From Pelagibius litoralis (GTDB lineage: Bacteria > Pseudomonadota > Alphaproteobacteria > Kiloniellales > Kiloniellaceae): a stretch of 64,000 nt of DNA. Positions 16,647-25,695 of this stretch are shown piece by piece; the first letter of the stretch is position 1, and every line of letters starts with the position of its first letter. The position numbers were made by a program, and so were the translations under genes. Location: NCBI RefSeq assembly GCF_011683915.1, contig NZ_JAAQPH010000022.1, forward strand, positions 34,213 to 98,212. The letters run 5' to 3'. The notes under the pieces were generated by a model. The model worked only from the letters and a program-made list of their open reading frames with translations, made no database searches and was not told the DNA's origin.

Positions 16647-16835
16647 CTAATGCGAGCCGACTTCTCCCTCTGTGATTTGCAGGACCTGACGACCCAACAC
16701 TTCGATCTCCGCTTTCATTTTTTCGATTGCCTTGCCCTGGTCGGCAACAACCTGGCTGAGATCGCTCAGCATTCTTTCGTTATAGGCGATCTGGGCTTGG
16801 ACCTCGGTGAGGTCGGAGCTGGCTGCTGAATTCAT
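16647..16835 (-). CDS. slyX: SlyX family protein
   Basis: The 62-residue acidic coiled-coil protein (LTEVQAQIAYNERMLSDLSQ, KAIEKMKAEIEVLGRQV) has the length and heptad pattern of SlyX, a conserved protein of unknown mechanism. The ATG at 16835 has AAGGAGAG nine bases upstream; a longer frame to 16943 lacks such a site. A half FNR site (ATCAA, minus strand) lies about 90 bases upstream. Confidence 0.8.
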   Translation of the reverse strand: MNSAASSDLTEVQAQIAYNERMLSDLSQVVADQGKAIEKMKAEIEVLGRQVLQITEGEVGSH

Positions 16836-17001
16836 CAGGGTTCTCTCCTTGCAGGCGGATGGGGTGCGTAGGTGAACTAGCGTGGAGACAATCCGGACCA
16901 TAGCGGCATAAGGCGTCATGAGCATTGATCTATGTAAAGGCATGGGCTATTGCGTTGTCGCATTTTTGCGTCCCGTTCCTGACCGGCACACGGGATGCAG
17001 C

Positions 17002-17157
17002 ATGGAAATCTCAAGCACTGCCTTCTCTTCCGGTGAACGCATCCCGCTCCGCCACAGTTGCCAGGGGCCCGATGTCTCGCCGCTGCTTTCGTGGCAGGGC
17101 GCACTCGCGGCAACACGTAGTTTCGTCTTGTTCTGCAATGACCCTGACGCTTCTTGA
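17002..17157 (+). pseudogene. YbhB/YbcL (PEBP) family protein, N-terminal fragment
   Basis: Fifty-one codons starting MEISSTAFSSGERIPLRHSC match the first third of bacterial PEBP-like (Raf-kinase-inhibitor-like) proteins, through SWQGALAATRSFVLFCNDPD. The frame stops right at the conserved DPDAP segment (DPDAS-stop), and no continuation is found in any frame of the following 100 bases. It is therefore a truncated remnant rather than a simple frameshift. Confidence 0.65.
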
Positions 17158-17258
17158 TCGATCTCAATGCAGGAAGTGTCTCGGCCTGTTAGGCTTCATT
17201 CGAACTGATCCACGGTTTCGCCGCACGATCCAGCACCGCAGCCAGGACTGAAACCCAA

Positions 17259-17831
17259 ATGCAAAAGCCACTTGAAATCAGCTTCCGCAATATGGATCGC
17301 TCCGAGGCGGTTGCCACCCGAGTCCGGGAGAAAGCGAACAAGCTCGAGCAGTTCTTTGGGCGCATAACGACTTGCAGGGTTTTGGTCGAGGCAAGTAACC
17401 GACGGCACTCAAAAGGCAATCTCTATCATGTGCAAATAGAGGTGGGGGTTCCGGGTAACCAGATCGTAGTCAACCGGAATCCGAAGGAAAAGCATGCCCA
17501 TGAGGACGTCTATGTGGCGGTGCGCGATGCCTTCGATGCCGCCCGGCGCCGGCTGGAAGACCATTCACGGCGCAGGGCCGGTAAGGTGAAGGTCCACGAG
17601 GTCTCGCCGCATGGAAAGGTCATTCGGCTGTTTCCCTATGAGGGATACGGCTTCATAGAGACCTCTGACGGTCAGGAGGTCTATTTCCACCGAAACAGCC
17701 TGGTGGGTGCGGATTTCGATGCCCTGGAGGTGGGGCAAGAGGTGCGCTTGGTTCTCGCCGAAGGCGAGAGCGAGAAGGGCTCACAGGCCAGCACCGTAAA
17801 GCTCATTGGAAAGCACCATCTGACGGAGTAG
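17259..17831 (+). CDS. Ribosome hibernation factor (HPF/RaiA) fused to cold-shock domain
   Basis: Residues 1-105 form an HPF/RaiA ribosome-binding domain (LEISFRNMDRSEAVATRVRE, then EDVYVAVRDAFDAARRRLED). Residues about 117-188 form a cold-shock OB fold (GKVIRLFPYEGYGFIETSDG, EVYFHRNSLVG) with both RNA-binding motifs. HPF proteins block the mRNA channel of idle ribosomes. Long HPFs usually carry a dimerising tail instead of a cold-shock domain, so this variant may bind RNA or the ribosome in another way. It sits among Usp, Lon-like and GroEL genes, consistent with dormancy under energy limitation. Confidence 0.85.
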   Translation: MQKPLEISFRNMDRSEAVATRVREKANKLEQFFGRITTCRVLVEASNRRHSKGNLYHVQIEVGVPGNQIVVNRNPKEKHAHEDVYVAVRDAFDAARRRLEDHSRRRAGKVKVHEVSPHGKVIRLFPYEGYGFIETSDGQEVYFHRNSLVGADFDALEVGQEVRLVLAEGESEKGSQASTVKLIGKHHLTE

Positions 17832-17933
17832 GTAAGGCTGGGAACCCGGGTCCATCGACTTCTTGTGCGCTTCATCGTGAGAAGCACTCAGGCGCTTGAG
17901 GGAGTACCGGCATGATCGGCGCGGCAGGAAGGG

Positions 17934-18806
17934 CTAAGCCTCCTTTTCGGTTTGTAGGACGATCGGCACCCGGGCCTTCTCGATGATCTGCCCAATCTGA
18001 GCGCTCTCGAAGTAGGAAATGTCAGCTGGCAGCATGAGGAGACCGCGGTCTAGCTCGCAAAGCCGGCGAACGGCTATGGCCCTGTCCCGCGGGACCAAAA
18101 GACGCAAAGGGGGAACCTGGACCCTTCCCGTCGCGGATCGGATACGTTCTTCGAAGTCCTTGATACCTCTCGCCGTTTCGCCAAGAAGTATGATCTCCAG
18201 CGGCTCCCCGCGCGCGCTGGCGAGATTGCTGGCCAGGCCCAACATCCGGTCGGCTGTCAAAGAGGCATCGTAGGGCAACACGGTTGTCCCTCGGCGTGCG
18301 GCTTGGAGTTCGCCGGTGAGGAGAAGGGGGCCAGGCGCTCTGGCCGCGATCGTTCTCGCCTGACCGCTGACATGCGTGAAGGATGCCAGCGGCCCCACAC
18401 GGCGCGTCATGGCGATGATGTCGCCAGCGTTGGCGGCTAGCAATATTTGCTCGTCAGTACGTCCGTGAACCTCCTGGAACGACCAAGTCAGCCGGTGTAG
18501 TGCCGCGTGCTTGGCAATGGCCACACGGGCTTGCGAAGCCAGTGCACGCAGATCTTGCCGCACAAGCTCAGGCTCAAGTCTCCGCGTTATCGCCCTGGCA
18601 AGCTGGACCTCATGGGCGAAGGGCAGGGCGGCGAGGCGTAGCAAATCCTGGTCCTCGATAAACAGGCCGGTCAGCTCACAGGCTTCGGCCGAGGCAATGG
18701 TCGCGGCTGTACCGAGGACTTCATCATTGGCCGCCGTGCTGTCCAGAACGACGAGCACACGGCGGAACCGGCCGATCTGCTGATCGCCGAGGTCAGGAGT
18801 GGCCAT
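17934..18806 (-). CDS. Universal stress protein-like, two-domain
   Basis: The 290-residue protein begins with a Usp-like strand (FRRVLVVLDSTAANDEVLGT) and has a second half-domain (TTVLPYDASLTADRMLGLAS, IGQIIEKARVPIVLQ). The canonical Usp ATP-binding glycine motif is not evident in either half. The ATG at 18806 overlaps the end of the Lon-like gene by 14 bases, so the two are co-transcribed and probably translationally coupled. Confidence 0.7.
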   Translation of the reverse strand: MATPDLGDQQIGRFRRVLVVLDSTAANDEVLGTAATIASAEACELTGLFIEDQDLLRLAALPFAHEVQLARAITRRLEPELVRQDLRALASQARVAIAKHAALHRLTWSFQEVHGRTDEQILLAANAGDIIAMTRRVGPLASFTHVSGQARTIAARAPGPLLLTGELQAARRGTTVLPYDASLTADRMLGLASNLASARGEPLEIILLGETARGIKDFEERIRSATGRVQVPPLRLLVPRDRAIAVRRLCELDRGLLMLPADISYFESAQIGQIIEKARVPIVLQTEKEA

Positions 18807-21234
18807 TCCGTGCCTCCTGCTCGCCGCAGTCCTTGTGGGCTTGCCCGAAGCGGCGACGTGCCGTGGCGAAGGCGAGCAGACGGTTTTCGACCAAGCGATT
18901 GACTGACCCTTCAGGGAATGTGCCGTCTGCATCCCGTGTCCCCGCGTCCATTCCTGTCAGCAGTTCGATGCCCTGTTCAATAGTTTCGACCGGATAGACA
19001 GCGAAGCGGCCTTCGGCAACGGCATCGACGACATCCTGGCGCAGCATCAAATGCTTCTGGTTGACCGCTGGGATCATAACGCCCTGATCGCCGGTCAAGC
19101 CGCGCTGCTTGCAGATGTCGAAAAAGCCCTCGATCTTTTCATTGACGCCACCTATGGCCTGGACCTGGCCGTTCTGATTAACCGAACCCGTAACCGCCAG
19201 GCCCTGGTTCAAGGGCACCTGGGCGAGGGCGGAGAGCAGGGCGTAGAGCTCCGCGCTGGATGCGCTGTCGCCTTCCACACCGCCATAGGACTGCTCGAAG
19301 ACCAGGCTGGCGGAGAGGGAAAGCGGCTGGTCGATGGCGAAGTGGCCGGCCAAGTAGGAGGAGAGAATTAACACGCCTTTGGAGTGGACCGGGCCGCCCA
19401 GTTCGACTTCGCGCTCAATATCGACTACCTTCCCGGCACCCAAGCGTACTCGGGCAGTAATACGGCTCGGACGGCCGAAGGCAAAGCTACCGAGCTGCAG
19501 GACGCTGAGACCGTTTATCTGGCCCACGGCAGCACCCTCGGTTTCCAGGAGGACGAAACCCCGCTGGATCGCTTCGTAGCTGCGGTCGCGCAAGCGGTCG
19601 GCGCGGTGGATTTGCGCGTCTATGGCCTTTTGCACATGAACTGACTTGGACTTGCGGACGCCGGCGGTTCCGGCAAAAAAATCCGTTTCCTTCAGCAGAT
19701 CTACGACGGTGCGCAGGTCGACGGAGAGCTTTTCTGCATCTTGTGCCATGCGGGCGCTGTGTTCAATGACACGTGCTACGGCCGAGGCCTCCAGCGGCCG
19801 CAGACCTTCCCGCCGGACCATGGTTGCCAGCAGGCGGGCGAAGAGAAGTTCGCCATCTTCGTCGCGCGCCATTGAGTCGTCAAAGTCTGCAGCAACTTTG
19901 AAGAGGGTGGGAAACTCCGGATCGTAGATGCCCAGCAGATAGTAGAAAAAGGGTTCGCCGCAGAGAATGACCTTTGCTTTCAGCGGTATGTCGGCCGGTT
20001 CCAGCGACACGGTGCTGATGAGGCTCAACATCTGTCCGGGTGCTTCGATGCGAATCTTGCCGGCTTTAAGGGTGCGTTTGAGCGCTTCCCAGGCGAAGGG
20101 TTGAGACAGAACCTTGCGGACATCGAGGATGAGATATCCGCCGTTGGCGCGGTGCAGGGCGCCCGCCTTGATCAGGGTAAAGTCGGTGATCAGTGCGCCC
20201 ATCTCCGAGATGTGCTCGACCCGGCCGATGAGGTTCTGCAGTGTCGGATTGTCTTCGAAGATGACCGGCGCTCCCTCGAGACATTCGCCGCTCACCATCA
20301 GGTTTATTTCGTAGCGCTTGAAACCGTTCACAAGATGCCGATTTCTGGGACCTTCGGCTGAGGGGTTTTCCTCGGACGCGTGCTCGATTTGCAGCAGCAT
20401 ATGGACGTTATCAAGCAAGTCTTCGCGGACCGCTTCCAGATGCTGTTGGATGCCGGGGATGTCGACGAAACGTTCCCGCAGCTTGTTGATCGGCTGGTCG
20501 ATGGTCAGAGCCGTCACTTCGCGATTCAGATCGCGTAAGGCGTCGCGCTGTTCCATGGCCCAGGTCGGGATGCGCTTGACGACGGCTTCCAGTTCCGTCT
20601 GTAGTGCCTCGATCTCGGTTTCGATCCGTTTTCGTTCTTCGGCGGGCAGCGCATTGAACTCCTGTGGTTCCATGACGGCGTCGTCTTTTATCGGTGCGAA
20701 ACCAAACCCGAGCGGCGTCCGAACGAGGGCGATCCTCTTTTCTTCCGCCTTTTTGCGAAGCGCCTCGAACGCGCCGTCATGTCGCTCGCGGGCCGCATCA
20801 ACAAGTACCTGGCGACGGTTCCGGTAGTCTTCGCTCTCGAAAGCGGCCGGTACCGCCGTGCGGAGCTCGTCAGTCAGGTGACGTATTTCCGTCTGAAGAG
20901 CATGACCGCGGCCTCGTGGCAGGCAGAGTGCTATGGGCCTATGTGGCGTTTCAAAGTTGTTCAGATAGACCCAGTCGGATGGCGGCGCTTCCTTTGCGGC
21001 CTTCGCCTCAAGGATGCCTGCGACTGTGGTGTGTTTTCCCGTTCCTGGAGGCCCCAGGACGAAAAGGTTGTATCCATCCTGGTCGATGGTTGCACCGAAA
21101 TGGATCGCTTCCAGCGCGCGCTCCTGGCCAATCACATCGTTCAGGTCTTGCAGATCGTCGGTGGACTCAAAGTCAAACCGTGAGGCATCGCAGTCTCTGC
21201 GGAGTTTGTCAGCCGAAAGAGGGGCGATGGTCAT
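18793..21234 (-). CDS. Lon-like ATP-dependent protease (AAA_32/LonB type)
   Basis: The 813-residue protein has a Walker A GPPGTGKHT near residue 61, a long helical insertion with coiled coil (residues about 110-300) and a Walker B-like region (GGYLILDVRK). A C-terminal Lon_C protease domain carries catalytic Ser (about 657, EGDSASSAEL) and Lys (about 700, GGVNEKIEGF). This type lacks the Lon N-terminal domain and is common in proteobacteria; substrates are poorly known. The start at 21234 is chosen because an FNR-like box at 21357 would sit too close to an upstream start at 21342. It heads an operon with the Usp-like gene. Confidence 0.85.
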   Translation of the reverse strand: MTIAPLSADKLRRDCDASRFDFESTDDLQDLNDVIGQERALEAIHFGATIDQDGYNLFVLGPPGTGKHTTVAGILEAKAAKEAPPSDWVYLNNFETPHRPIALCLPRGRGHALQTEIRHLTDELRTAVPAAFESEDYRNRRQVLVDAARERHDGAFEALRKKAEEKRIALVRTPLGFGFAPIKDDAVMEPQEFNALPAEERKRIETEIEALQTELEAVVKRIPTWAMEQRDALRDLNREVTALTIDQPINKLRERFVDIPGIQQHLEAVREDLLDNVHMLLQIEHASEENPSAEGPRNRHLVNGFKRYEINLMVSGECLEGAPVIFEDNPTLQNLIGRVEHISEMGALITDFTLIKAGALHRANGGYLILDVRKVLSQPFAWEALKRTLKAGKIRIEAPGQMLSLISTVSLEPADIPLKAKVILCGEPFFYYLLGIYDPEFPTLFKVAADFDDSMARDEDGELLFARLLATMVRREGLRPLEASAVARVIEHSARMAQDAEKLSVDLRTVVDLLKETDFFAGTAGVRKSKSVHVQKAIDAQIHRADRLRDRSYEAIQRGFVLLETEGAAVGQINGLSVLQLGSFAFGRPSRITARVRLGAGKVVDIEREVELGGPVHSKGVLILSSYLAGHFAIDQPLSLSASLVFEQSYGGVEGDSASSAELYALLSALAQVPLNQGLAVTGSVNQNGQVQAIGGVNEKIEGFFDICKQRGLTGDQGVMIPAVNQKHLMLRQDVVDAVAEGRFAVYPVETIEQGIELLTGMDAGTRDADGTFPEGSVNRLVENRLLAFATARRRFGQAHKDCGEQEARNGHS

Positions 21235-21356
21235 TGCGATGCTACTCAGTTTTTTGCTCTGGCCGCCGGTGGCGCGATAACAGTGGAGATTATGTCGCTG
21301 TTGTGCATTGAGGGGGATCAATGGCGGGTCTGATGAAGCCATCCGATAGCAGGGGC

Positions 21357-21370
21357 TTGATTTAGGTCAT
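21357..21370. promoter_or_regulatory. FNR-type box upstream of Lon-like gene
   Basis: TTGATTTAGGTCAT matches the consensus at 8 of 10 positions. It lies about 130 bases before the Lon-like start at 21234. Confidence 0.35.
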
Positions 21371-21773
21371 GGATGAGACGTCAAGGGAACCTGATGATGC
21401 TTCAACTGGAATCCGCGATGCGCAACCGCCGGAGCCAGCCTCTAATGGACATTATCCGCCTATGGCGAGTTGGTGACGGTCGATGGTGCCATCGCCTATC
21501 TGGCCGCCAAGAGCAGCGGATAGGGGATATCGATTGTTCACCACCGCCGCAGGCCCGGTTACGGCTGATTTCGCCGGCAACCGTCTGCTGCAGGGGATAA
21601 CCCTCGCCTATGTGCTGCTGTGCCCGGCGCTGCCTTTGCACTGTCGGTGATTGTCATTGCCGAGGCCATGCCCGGGGTATCCGGCAAGACTCGGCGATCA
21701 GCTTCTTGATTCAATGCGAGGGCAGCGCATTGTGGGGCGGGTGTTGTGACTGCCAATATGGACAGTGGATCTC
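21371..21773. other. Gap without recognisable gene
   Basis: About 400 bases between the divergent Lon-like and pncB genes. Short plus-strand frames hold scattered hydrophobic pieces but no family match. It may include a decayed membrane-protein fragment; nothing can be supported. Confidence 0.35.
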
Positions 21774-23123
21774 ATGACGGAAACCAGCCTTCTTCTCACC
21801 GACCTATACGAACTGAACATGATGCAAGCCTACCAACGGGCCGGCATGACTGAGACCGCGGTTTTCGAGTTCTTTGTTCGCAGACTACCATCCAACCGTA
21901 ACTTCCTGGTTGCTGCGGGTTTGGAGCAGGTCGTCGATTTTCTCCAAGATGCGCGGTTTACGCAGGCTGAGGTCGACTGGCTCGCGGCCCATCAGGGCTT
22001 CTCCGCGGAATTCCTCGATAGCCTGCTCGCGCTGCGCTTCACCGGCGATGTCGATGCGATGCCGGAGGGCACAATCTTCTTCGCCGACGAGCCGATCCTG
22101 CGCGTGACTGCACCGCTGCCGGAGGCGCAGCTCTTCGAGACGCGGATCATCAACCTGCTACACTTCCAAACAGTTGTTGCGTCCAAGGCGAGCCGTATGG
22201 CTCTGGCAGCGGGAGATATACAGCTGTCCGATTTCGGCCTGCGGCGGGCCCATGGTGCTGAGGCCGGCCTTCTGGCAGCAAGGGCCAGTTATCTCAGCGG
22301 GTTTGCCGGTTCGGCAACAGTTTTGGCGGCTCAACGGTTTGGCGTACCGGTTTCCGGCACCATGGCACATTCCTTCGTGCAGGCTCACGAAAGCGAGGCG
22401 CTTGCTTTCGTGCACTTCGCCGAATCTCGGCGCGAGGGGGTGGTCCTGCTGATTGATACTTACGATACTGAGGCGGCGGCGCGGAAGGTCGTGGCCCTGG
22501 CGCCGAGGTTGACTCAGCAAGGGCTCAAGCTCAAAGGTGTGAGGCTCGACAGCGGCGATCTTGCCGAACATGCACGGCGGGTGCGGGCCATTCTCGACAT
22601 CGGCGGCCTTGAGCAGGTTCAGATTTTCGCCAGCGGCGGCCTCGACGAGTGGGCGTTACAGCGCTTCGTGGCTGAGGCTGCACCGATCGATGCCTGTGGC
22701 ATCGGTACCAGCCTTTCAACCTCTCAAGACGTTCCCGCACTTGATTGTGCTTACAAACTCCAGGAGTACGCCGGGCAGGCGAAGCGCAAACGCTCCGAAG
22801 GCAAGGCGACTTGGCCCGGCCGCAAACAGGTCTATCGCCGCTATGACAGCAACGGCGTGATGACCGGTGACACCTTGACACTTGAGGGCGACACGGTGGT
22901 CGGCGAGCCCTTGCTGCAGCCGGCTATGAGAGCAGGGAAAAGCCTTGAAACAGCGCCGAGTCTCGCTGACAGTAGGGCGCACGCGACTGCTGAGCGGCAA
23001 CGCCTACCGGTCAGGCTGCGTGATCTGAAACCGGCAGAACCCTATGTGGCCGAGGTCTCCCACGCGCTACGATCCCTTACTGCAAAGGTGGATCATGACC
23101 AGCGAGCCTCTGCGGAGTCATGA
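21774..23123 (+). CDS. pncB: Nicotinate phosphoribosyltransferase
   Basis: The 449-residue enzyme makes nicotinate mononucleotide from nicotinate and PRPP in NAD salvage. Diagnostic segments are LLTDLYELNMMQAYQ near the N-terminus, SGTMAHSFVQAHESE (phosphoribosyl site), GVRLDSGDLAEHARRVR and IFASGGLDEWALQRF. The ATG at 21774 is taken over a GTG at 21765 because alignment of the family starts at MTETSLLLTDLY. Placement in the stress block suggests NAD restoration during redox or energy stress. Confidence 0.9.
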   Translation: MTETSLLLTDLYELNMMQAYQRAGMTETAVFEFFVRRLPSNRNFLVAAGLEQVVDFLQDARFTQAEVDWLAAHQGFSAEFLDSLLALRFTGDVDAMPEGTIFFADEPILRVTAPLPEAQLFETRIINLLHFQTVVASKASRMALAAGDIQLSDFGLRRAHGAEAGLLAARASYLSGFAGSATVLAAQRFGVPVSGTMAHSFVQAHESEALAFVHFAESRREGVVLLIDTYDTEAAARKVVALAPRLTQQGLKLKGVRLDSGDLAEHARRVRAILDIGGLEQVQIFASGGLDEWALQRFVAEAAPIDACGIGTSLSTSQDVPALDCAYKLQEYAGQAKRKRSEGKATWPGRKQVYRRYDSNGVMTGDTLTLEGDTVVGEPLLQPAMRAGKSLETAPSLADSRAHATAERQRLPVRLRDLKPAEPYVAEVSHALRSLTAKVDHDQRASAES

Positions 23124-23163
23124 TAATCTTGCGGCCGTGGGGACGGCCCAACTTAGAGCGCGT

Positions 23164-23901
23164 TCAGGTCCTTTCGAGTAGTCTTTTCAACCGCAGTGCA
23201 TCGCGCGGCGCATGGCCTTCGGCGTCATTGTCAAAGAACACGAAGATGTCCAGGCCGTCTTGCCGCCAATCGCCGATTTGCGCCGCGAGATGGGCAAGGC
23301 GGCGGGGGCTGTAGGCGCCTGCGTAGGCCTTGCCTGGCCCATGGAGGCGCAGATAAACGAAGTCGCTGGTGATCTCCGGTGGCGCGCGGCGACCACCCAG
23401 ATCGTAGATGCAGAAGGCCGCTCCGTAGTTGACGAGGGCCGCATAGACTGCCGGGTTGAACCAGCTTTCGTCGCGAAACTCGAAGGCGCAGCGGTACCGG
23501 CTTGGCAAAGCGGCCAGAAATTGCTCGAGCCGTTCCAGGTTGCAGCGCCATCGAGGGGGTAGCTGGAAGACCACCACTTTTAACTTGTCGCCCAGATTGC
23601 CAATTCGCTCGAAGAAGGCCGGCAGGCTTCGCGCCGGATCCTTCAATTTCTTCATGTGGGTGATGTATCGGCTGGCCTTGCAGGTGAAAGTAAAGTCATC
23701 CGGGGTTTCCGATTTCCAACGGTGCAGGCTGCTGAGAGAGGGCAGGCGGTAGAAGCTGTTGTCGATCTCGACGCTTGAGAACTGTTGGGTGTAGATTTTC
23801 AGCATAGCCGAACTCTTGCTGTCGGCCGGATAGAACGGGCCGGCCCAATGCTTGTAGTGCCATCCGCAGGTGCCGATATGCAGGCTGCCAAGCCTTTTCA
23901 T
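23164..23901 (-). CDS. DUF72 (YecE-like) protein
   Basis: The 245-residue TIM-barrel-like protein carries the DUF72 hallmarks: LHIGTCGWHYKHWAGPFYP at the start, TCKASRYITHMKKLKDP in the middle, CAFEFRDESWFNPAVYAAL, and VYLRLHGPGKAYAGAYS near the end. The biochemical role of this widespread family is unresolved. It converges with pncB and is followed by groEL in the same direction. Confidence 0.85.
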   Translation of the reverse strand: MKRLGSLHIGTCGWHYKHWAGPFYPADSKSSAMLKIYTQQFSSVEIDNSFYRLPSLSSLHRWKSETPDDFTFTCKASRYITHMKKLKDPARSLPAFFERIGNLGDKLKVVVFQLPPRWRCNLERLEQFLAALPSRYRCAFEFRDESWFNPAVYAALVNYGAAFCIYDLGGRRAPPEITSDFVYLRLHGPGKAYAGAYSPRRLAHLAAQIGDWRQDGLDIFVFFDNDAEGHAPRDALRLKRLLERT

Positions 23902-23979
23902 CACGGCCTTGCTGGACGCACAGTCTGGCACCTCGTGACAGCTAATCGATCCACGTCTCTTGCAATGGCACGGGATACG

Positions 23980-25605
23980 TCACATGCCCATCTCCATGGT
24001 CGTTGGCTGTTGCTTCCTCTCTTCGTCCGGAATTTCAGTCATTGTTGCTTCGGTAAGCAGCAGAATACTGGCCACCGATACGGCATTCTCAAGGGCGACA
24101 CGCACCACTTTGGTTGGATCTACGATACCGGTTTCGACCAGATCGACATACGCATCCAGCGCCGCATCATAACCGACACTGCCTTTGCTCTCTAACATAC
24201 GCGCAACCACGACGCCGCCATCGACCGCGGAGTTTTCGGCGATTTGGCGAGTCGGGGCACTCAAGGAACGACGCAGGATCTGCAGGCCAGTTTTCACGTC
24301 GCCTGCCGCATCCGTCTCTTCCTTGGCGAGCGCTTTCGTACAGCGCAGGAGCGCCAAACCACCGCCCGGTACGATGCCTTCTGCGACCGCTGCCTTGGTG
24401 GCGTTGATCGCGTCATCAAGCGCCTCTTTCTTGCTCTTCATCTCCGCTTCTGACGGGGCGCCCACGCGAATGACCGCCACGCCACCGGACAGTTTGGCAA
24501 GACGCTCTTCCAGTTTTTCGCGGTCGTAGTCGCTGGTGGTTTTCTCGATCTGGGCGCGAATTTGCCGGATTCGTCCCGCGATCGCTGCTTTGTCGCCCAA
24601 CCCGCCGATGATAGTTGTGGTTTCGCGGTCGGACACCACGCGTTCAGCGCGGCCGAGCTGTTTGAGTTGTACCGATTCCAGTTTGGTGCCCAGGTCTTCT
24701 GAGATCAACTGCCCGCCCGTCAGCGCGGCCATGTCTTCCAGCATGGCCTTGCGCCTGTCGCCGAAGCCCGGCGCCTTGGCGGCCACACTACGAAAAACGC
24801 CGCGGAGCTGGTTGACGATGAGCGTCGCGAGAGCCTCTCCCTCGACGTTCTCAGCTACGAAAAGGACCGGCTCTCCGCTCTTCGCCACTTGTTCCAGGAG
24901 GGGGAGGAGGTCCTTCAGATTATTCACTTTGCGGTCACAGAAGAGGATGTAGGGGCTCTCCAAAACCGCCTCCATCTTTTCCGGATCGGTAACGAAGTAG
25001 GGAGATAGAAAGCCCCGATCGAACTGCATCCCTTCAACGACTTCGAGGACGGTTTCGGTCGTCTTGGATTCCTCGACCGTGATGACACCATCGTTGCCGA
25101 CTCTTTCCATGGCATCGGCCACCAGCTCGCCAATGGCCGCATCATTGTGTGCGGATATCGTGGCAACCTGCACCTTTTCCTTTCGGGTCTTTACCGGCCT
25201 CGACATCGCCCGAAGCGTTTCCACAGCGACAGCCAGTCCACGGTCGAGTCCACGTTTGATATCGATCCCGCTGGCGCCGGCGACCACGTTCCGCGTTCCA
25301 TCGGCGAAAATCGCATGTGCCAGGATTGTCGCGGTGCTGGTGCCGTCGCCCACGGCATCGCCGGTCTTCTCGGCCGCCTGCCGTAACATCTGGGCGCCCA
25401 GGTTTTCTTCCGGGTCCTTCAGGTCCACTTCCTTCGCGATGGTCACGCCGTCATTGCAGACGATCGGAGTCCCCCACTTTCTTTGTAACAGAACCGATTT
25501 GGATTTGGGGCCGAGGGTCACGCGCACGGCGTCGGCCAGGGCTGCGGTGCCCCGGAGAATTTTTTCCCGTGCCGACGAGTGGAAAAGGATCTGTTTGTGC
25601 GCCAT
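23980..25605 (-). CDS. groL: GroEL-type chaperonin, divergent, without adjacent groES
   Basis: The 541-residue chaperonin retains the nucleotide motif [10 protein letters not shown] near residue 90, the apical domain ([20 protein letters not shown]) and the hydrolytic Asp in [15 protein letters not shown]. It differs from housekeeping GroELs in its N-terminal strand ([19 protein letters not shown]) and lacks the GGM-rich tail, ending MEMGM. No groES precedes it; upstream is ppsA. It must be a secondary chaperonin relying on another GroES. A 9/10 FNR box lies about 80 bases upstream. No CIRCE element was seen. Confidence 0.9.
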   Translation of the reverse strand: MAHKQILFHSSAREKILRGTAALADAVRVTLGPKSKSVLLQRKWGTPIVCNDGVTIAKEVDLKDPEENLGAQMLRQAAEKTGDAVGDGTSTATILAHAIFADGTRNVVAGASGIDIKRGLDRGLAVAVETLRAMSRPVKTRKEKVQVATISAHNDAAIGELVADAMERVGNDGVITVEESKTTETVLEVVEGMQFDRGFLSPYFVTDPEKMEAVLESPYILFCDRKVNNLKDLLPLLEQVAKSGEPVLFVAENVEGEALATLIVNQLRGVFRSVAAKAPGFGDRRKAMLEDMAALTGGQLISEDLGTKLESVQLKQLGRAERVVSDRETTTIIGGLGDKAAIAGRIRQIRAQIEKTTSDYDREKLEERLAKLSGGVAVIRVGAPSEAEMKSKKEALDDAINATKAAVAEGIVPGGGLALLRCTKALAKEETDAAGDVKTGLQILRRSLSAPTRQIAENSAVDGGVVVARMLESKGSVGYDAALDAYVDLVETGIVDPTKVVRVALENAVSVASILLLTEATMTEIPDEERKQQPTTMEMGM

Positions 25606-25681
25606 AAGCGCCTACTCCCTGACCGAGCATTGCGGGCAAGAAAGGTAACATACCGTATAGTGCTCTTGGGCAGCTGCCTCC

Positions 25682-25695
25682 TTGAGCCAGATCAA
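25682..25695. promoter_or_regulatory. FNR/FixK-type box upstream of groEL
   Basis: TTGAGCCAGATCAA matches TTGAT-N4-ATCAA at 9 of 10 positions. Its centre is about 83 bases from the groEL start and it overlaps the ppsA stop. Confidence 0.55.

Noticed and set aside
16925..16938. FNR box TTGATCTATGTAAA upstream of slyX
   Set aside because: Only one half-site fits (7 of 10 in total), not enough to call it alongside the better boxes.
25606..25691. groES upstream of groEL
   Set aside because: Only 86 bases separate groEL from ppsA, and no GroES-like frame is present there or elsewhere in the window.
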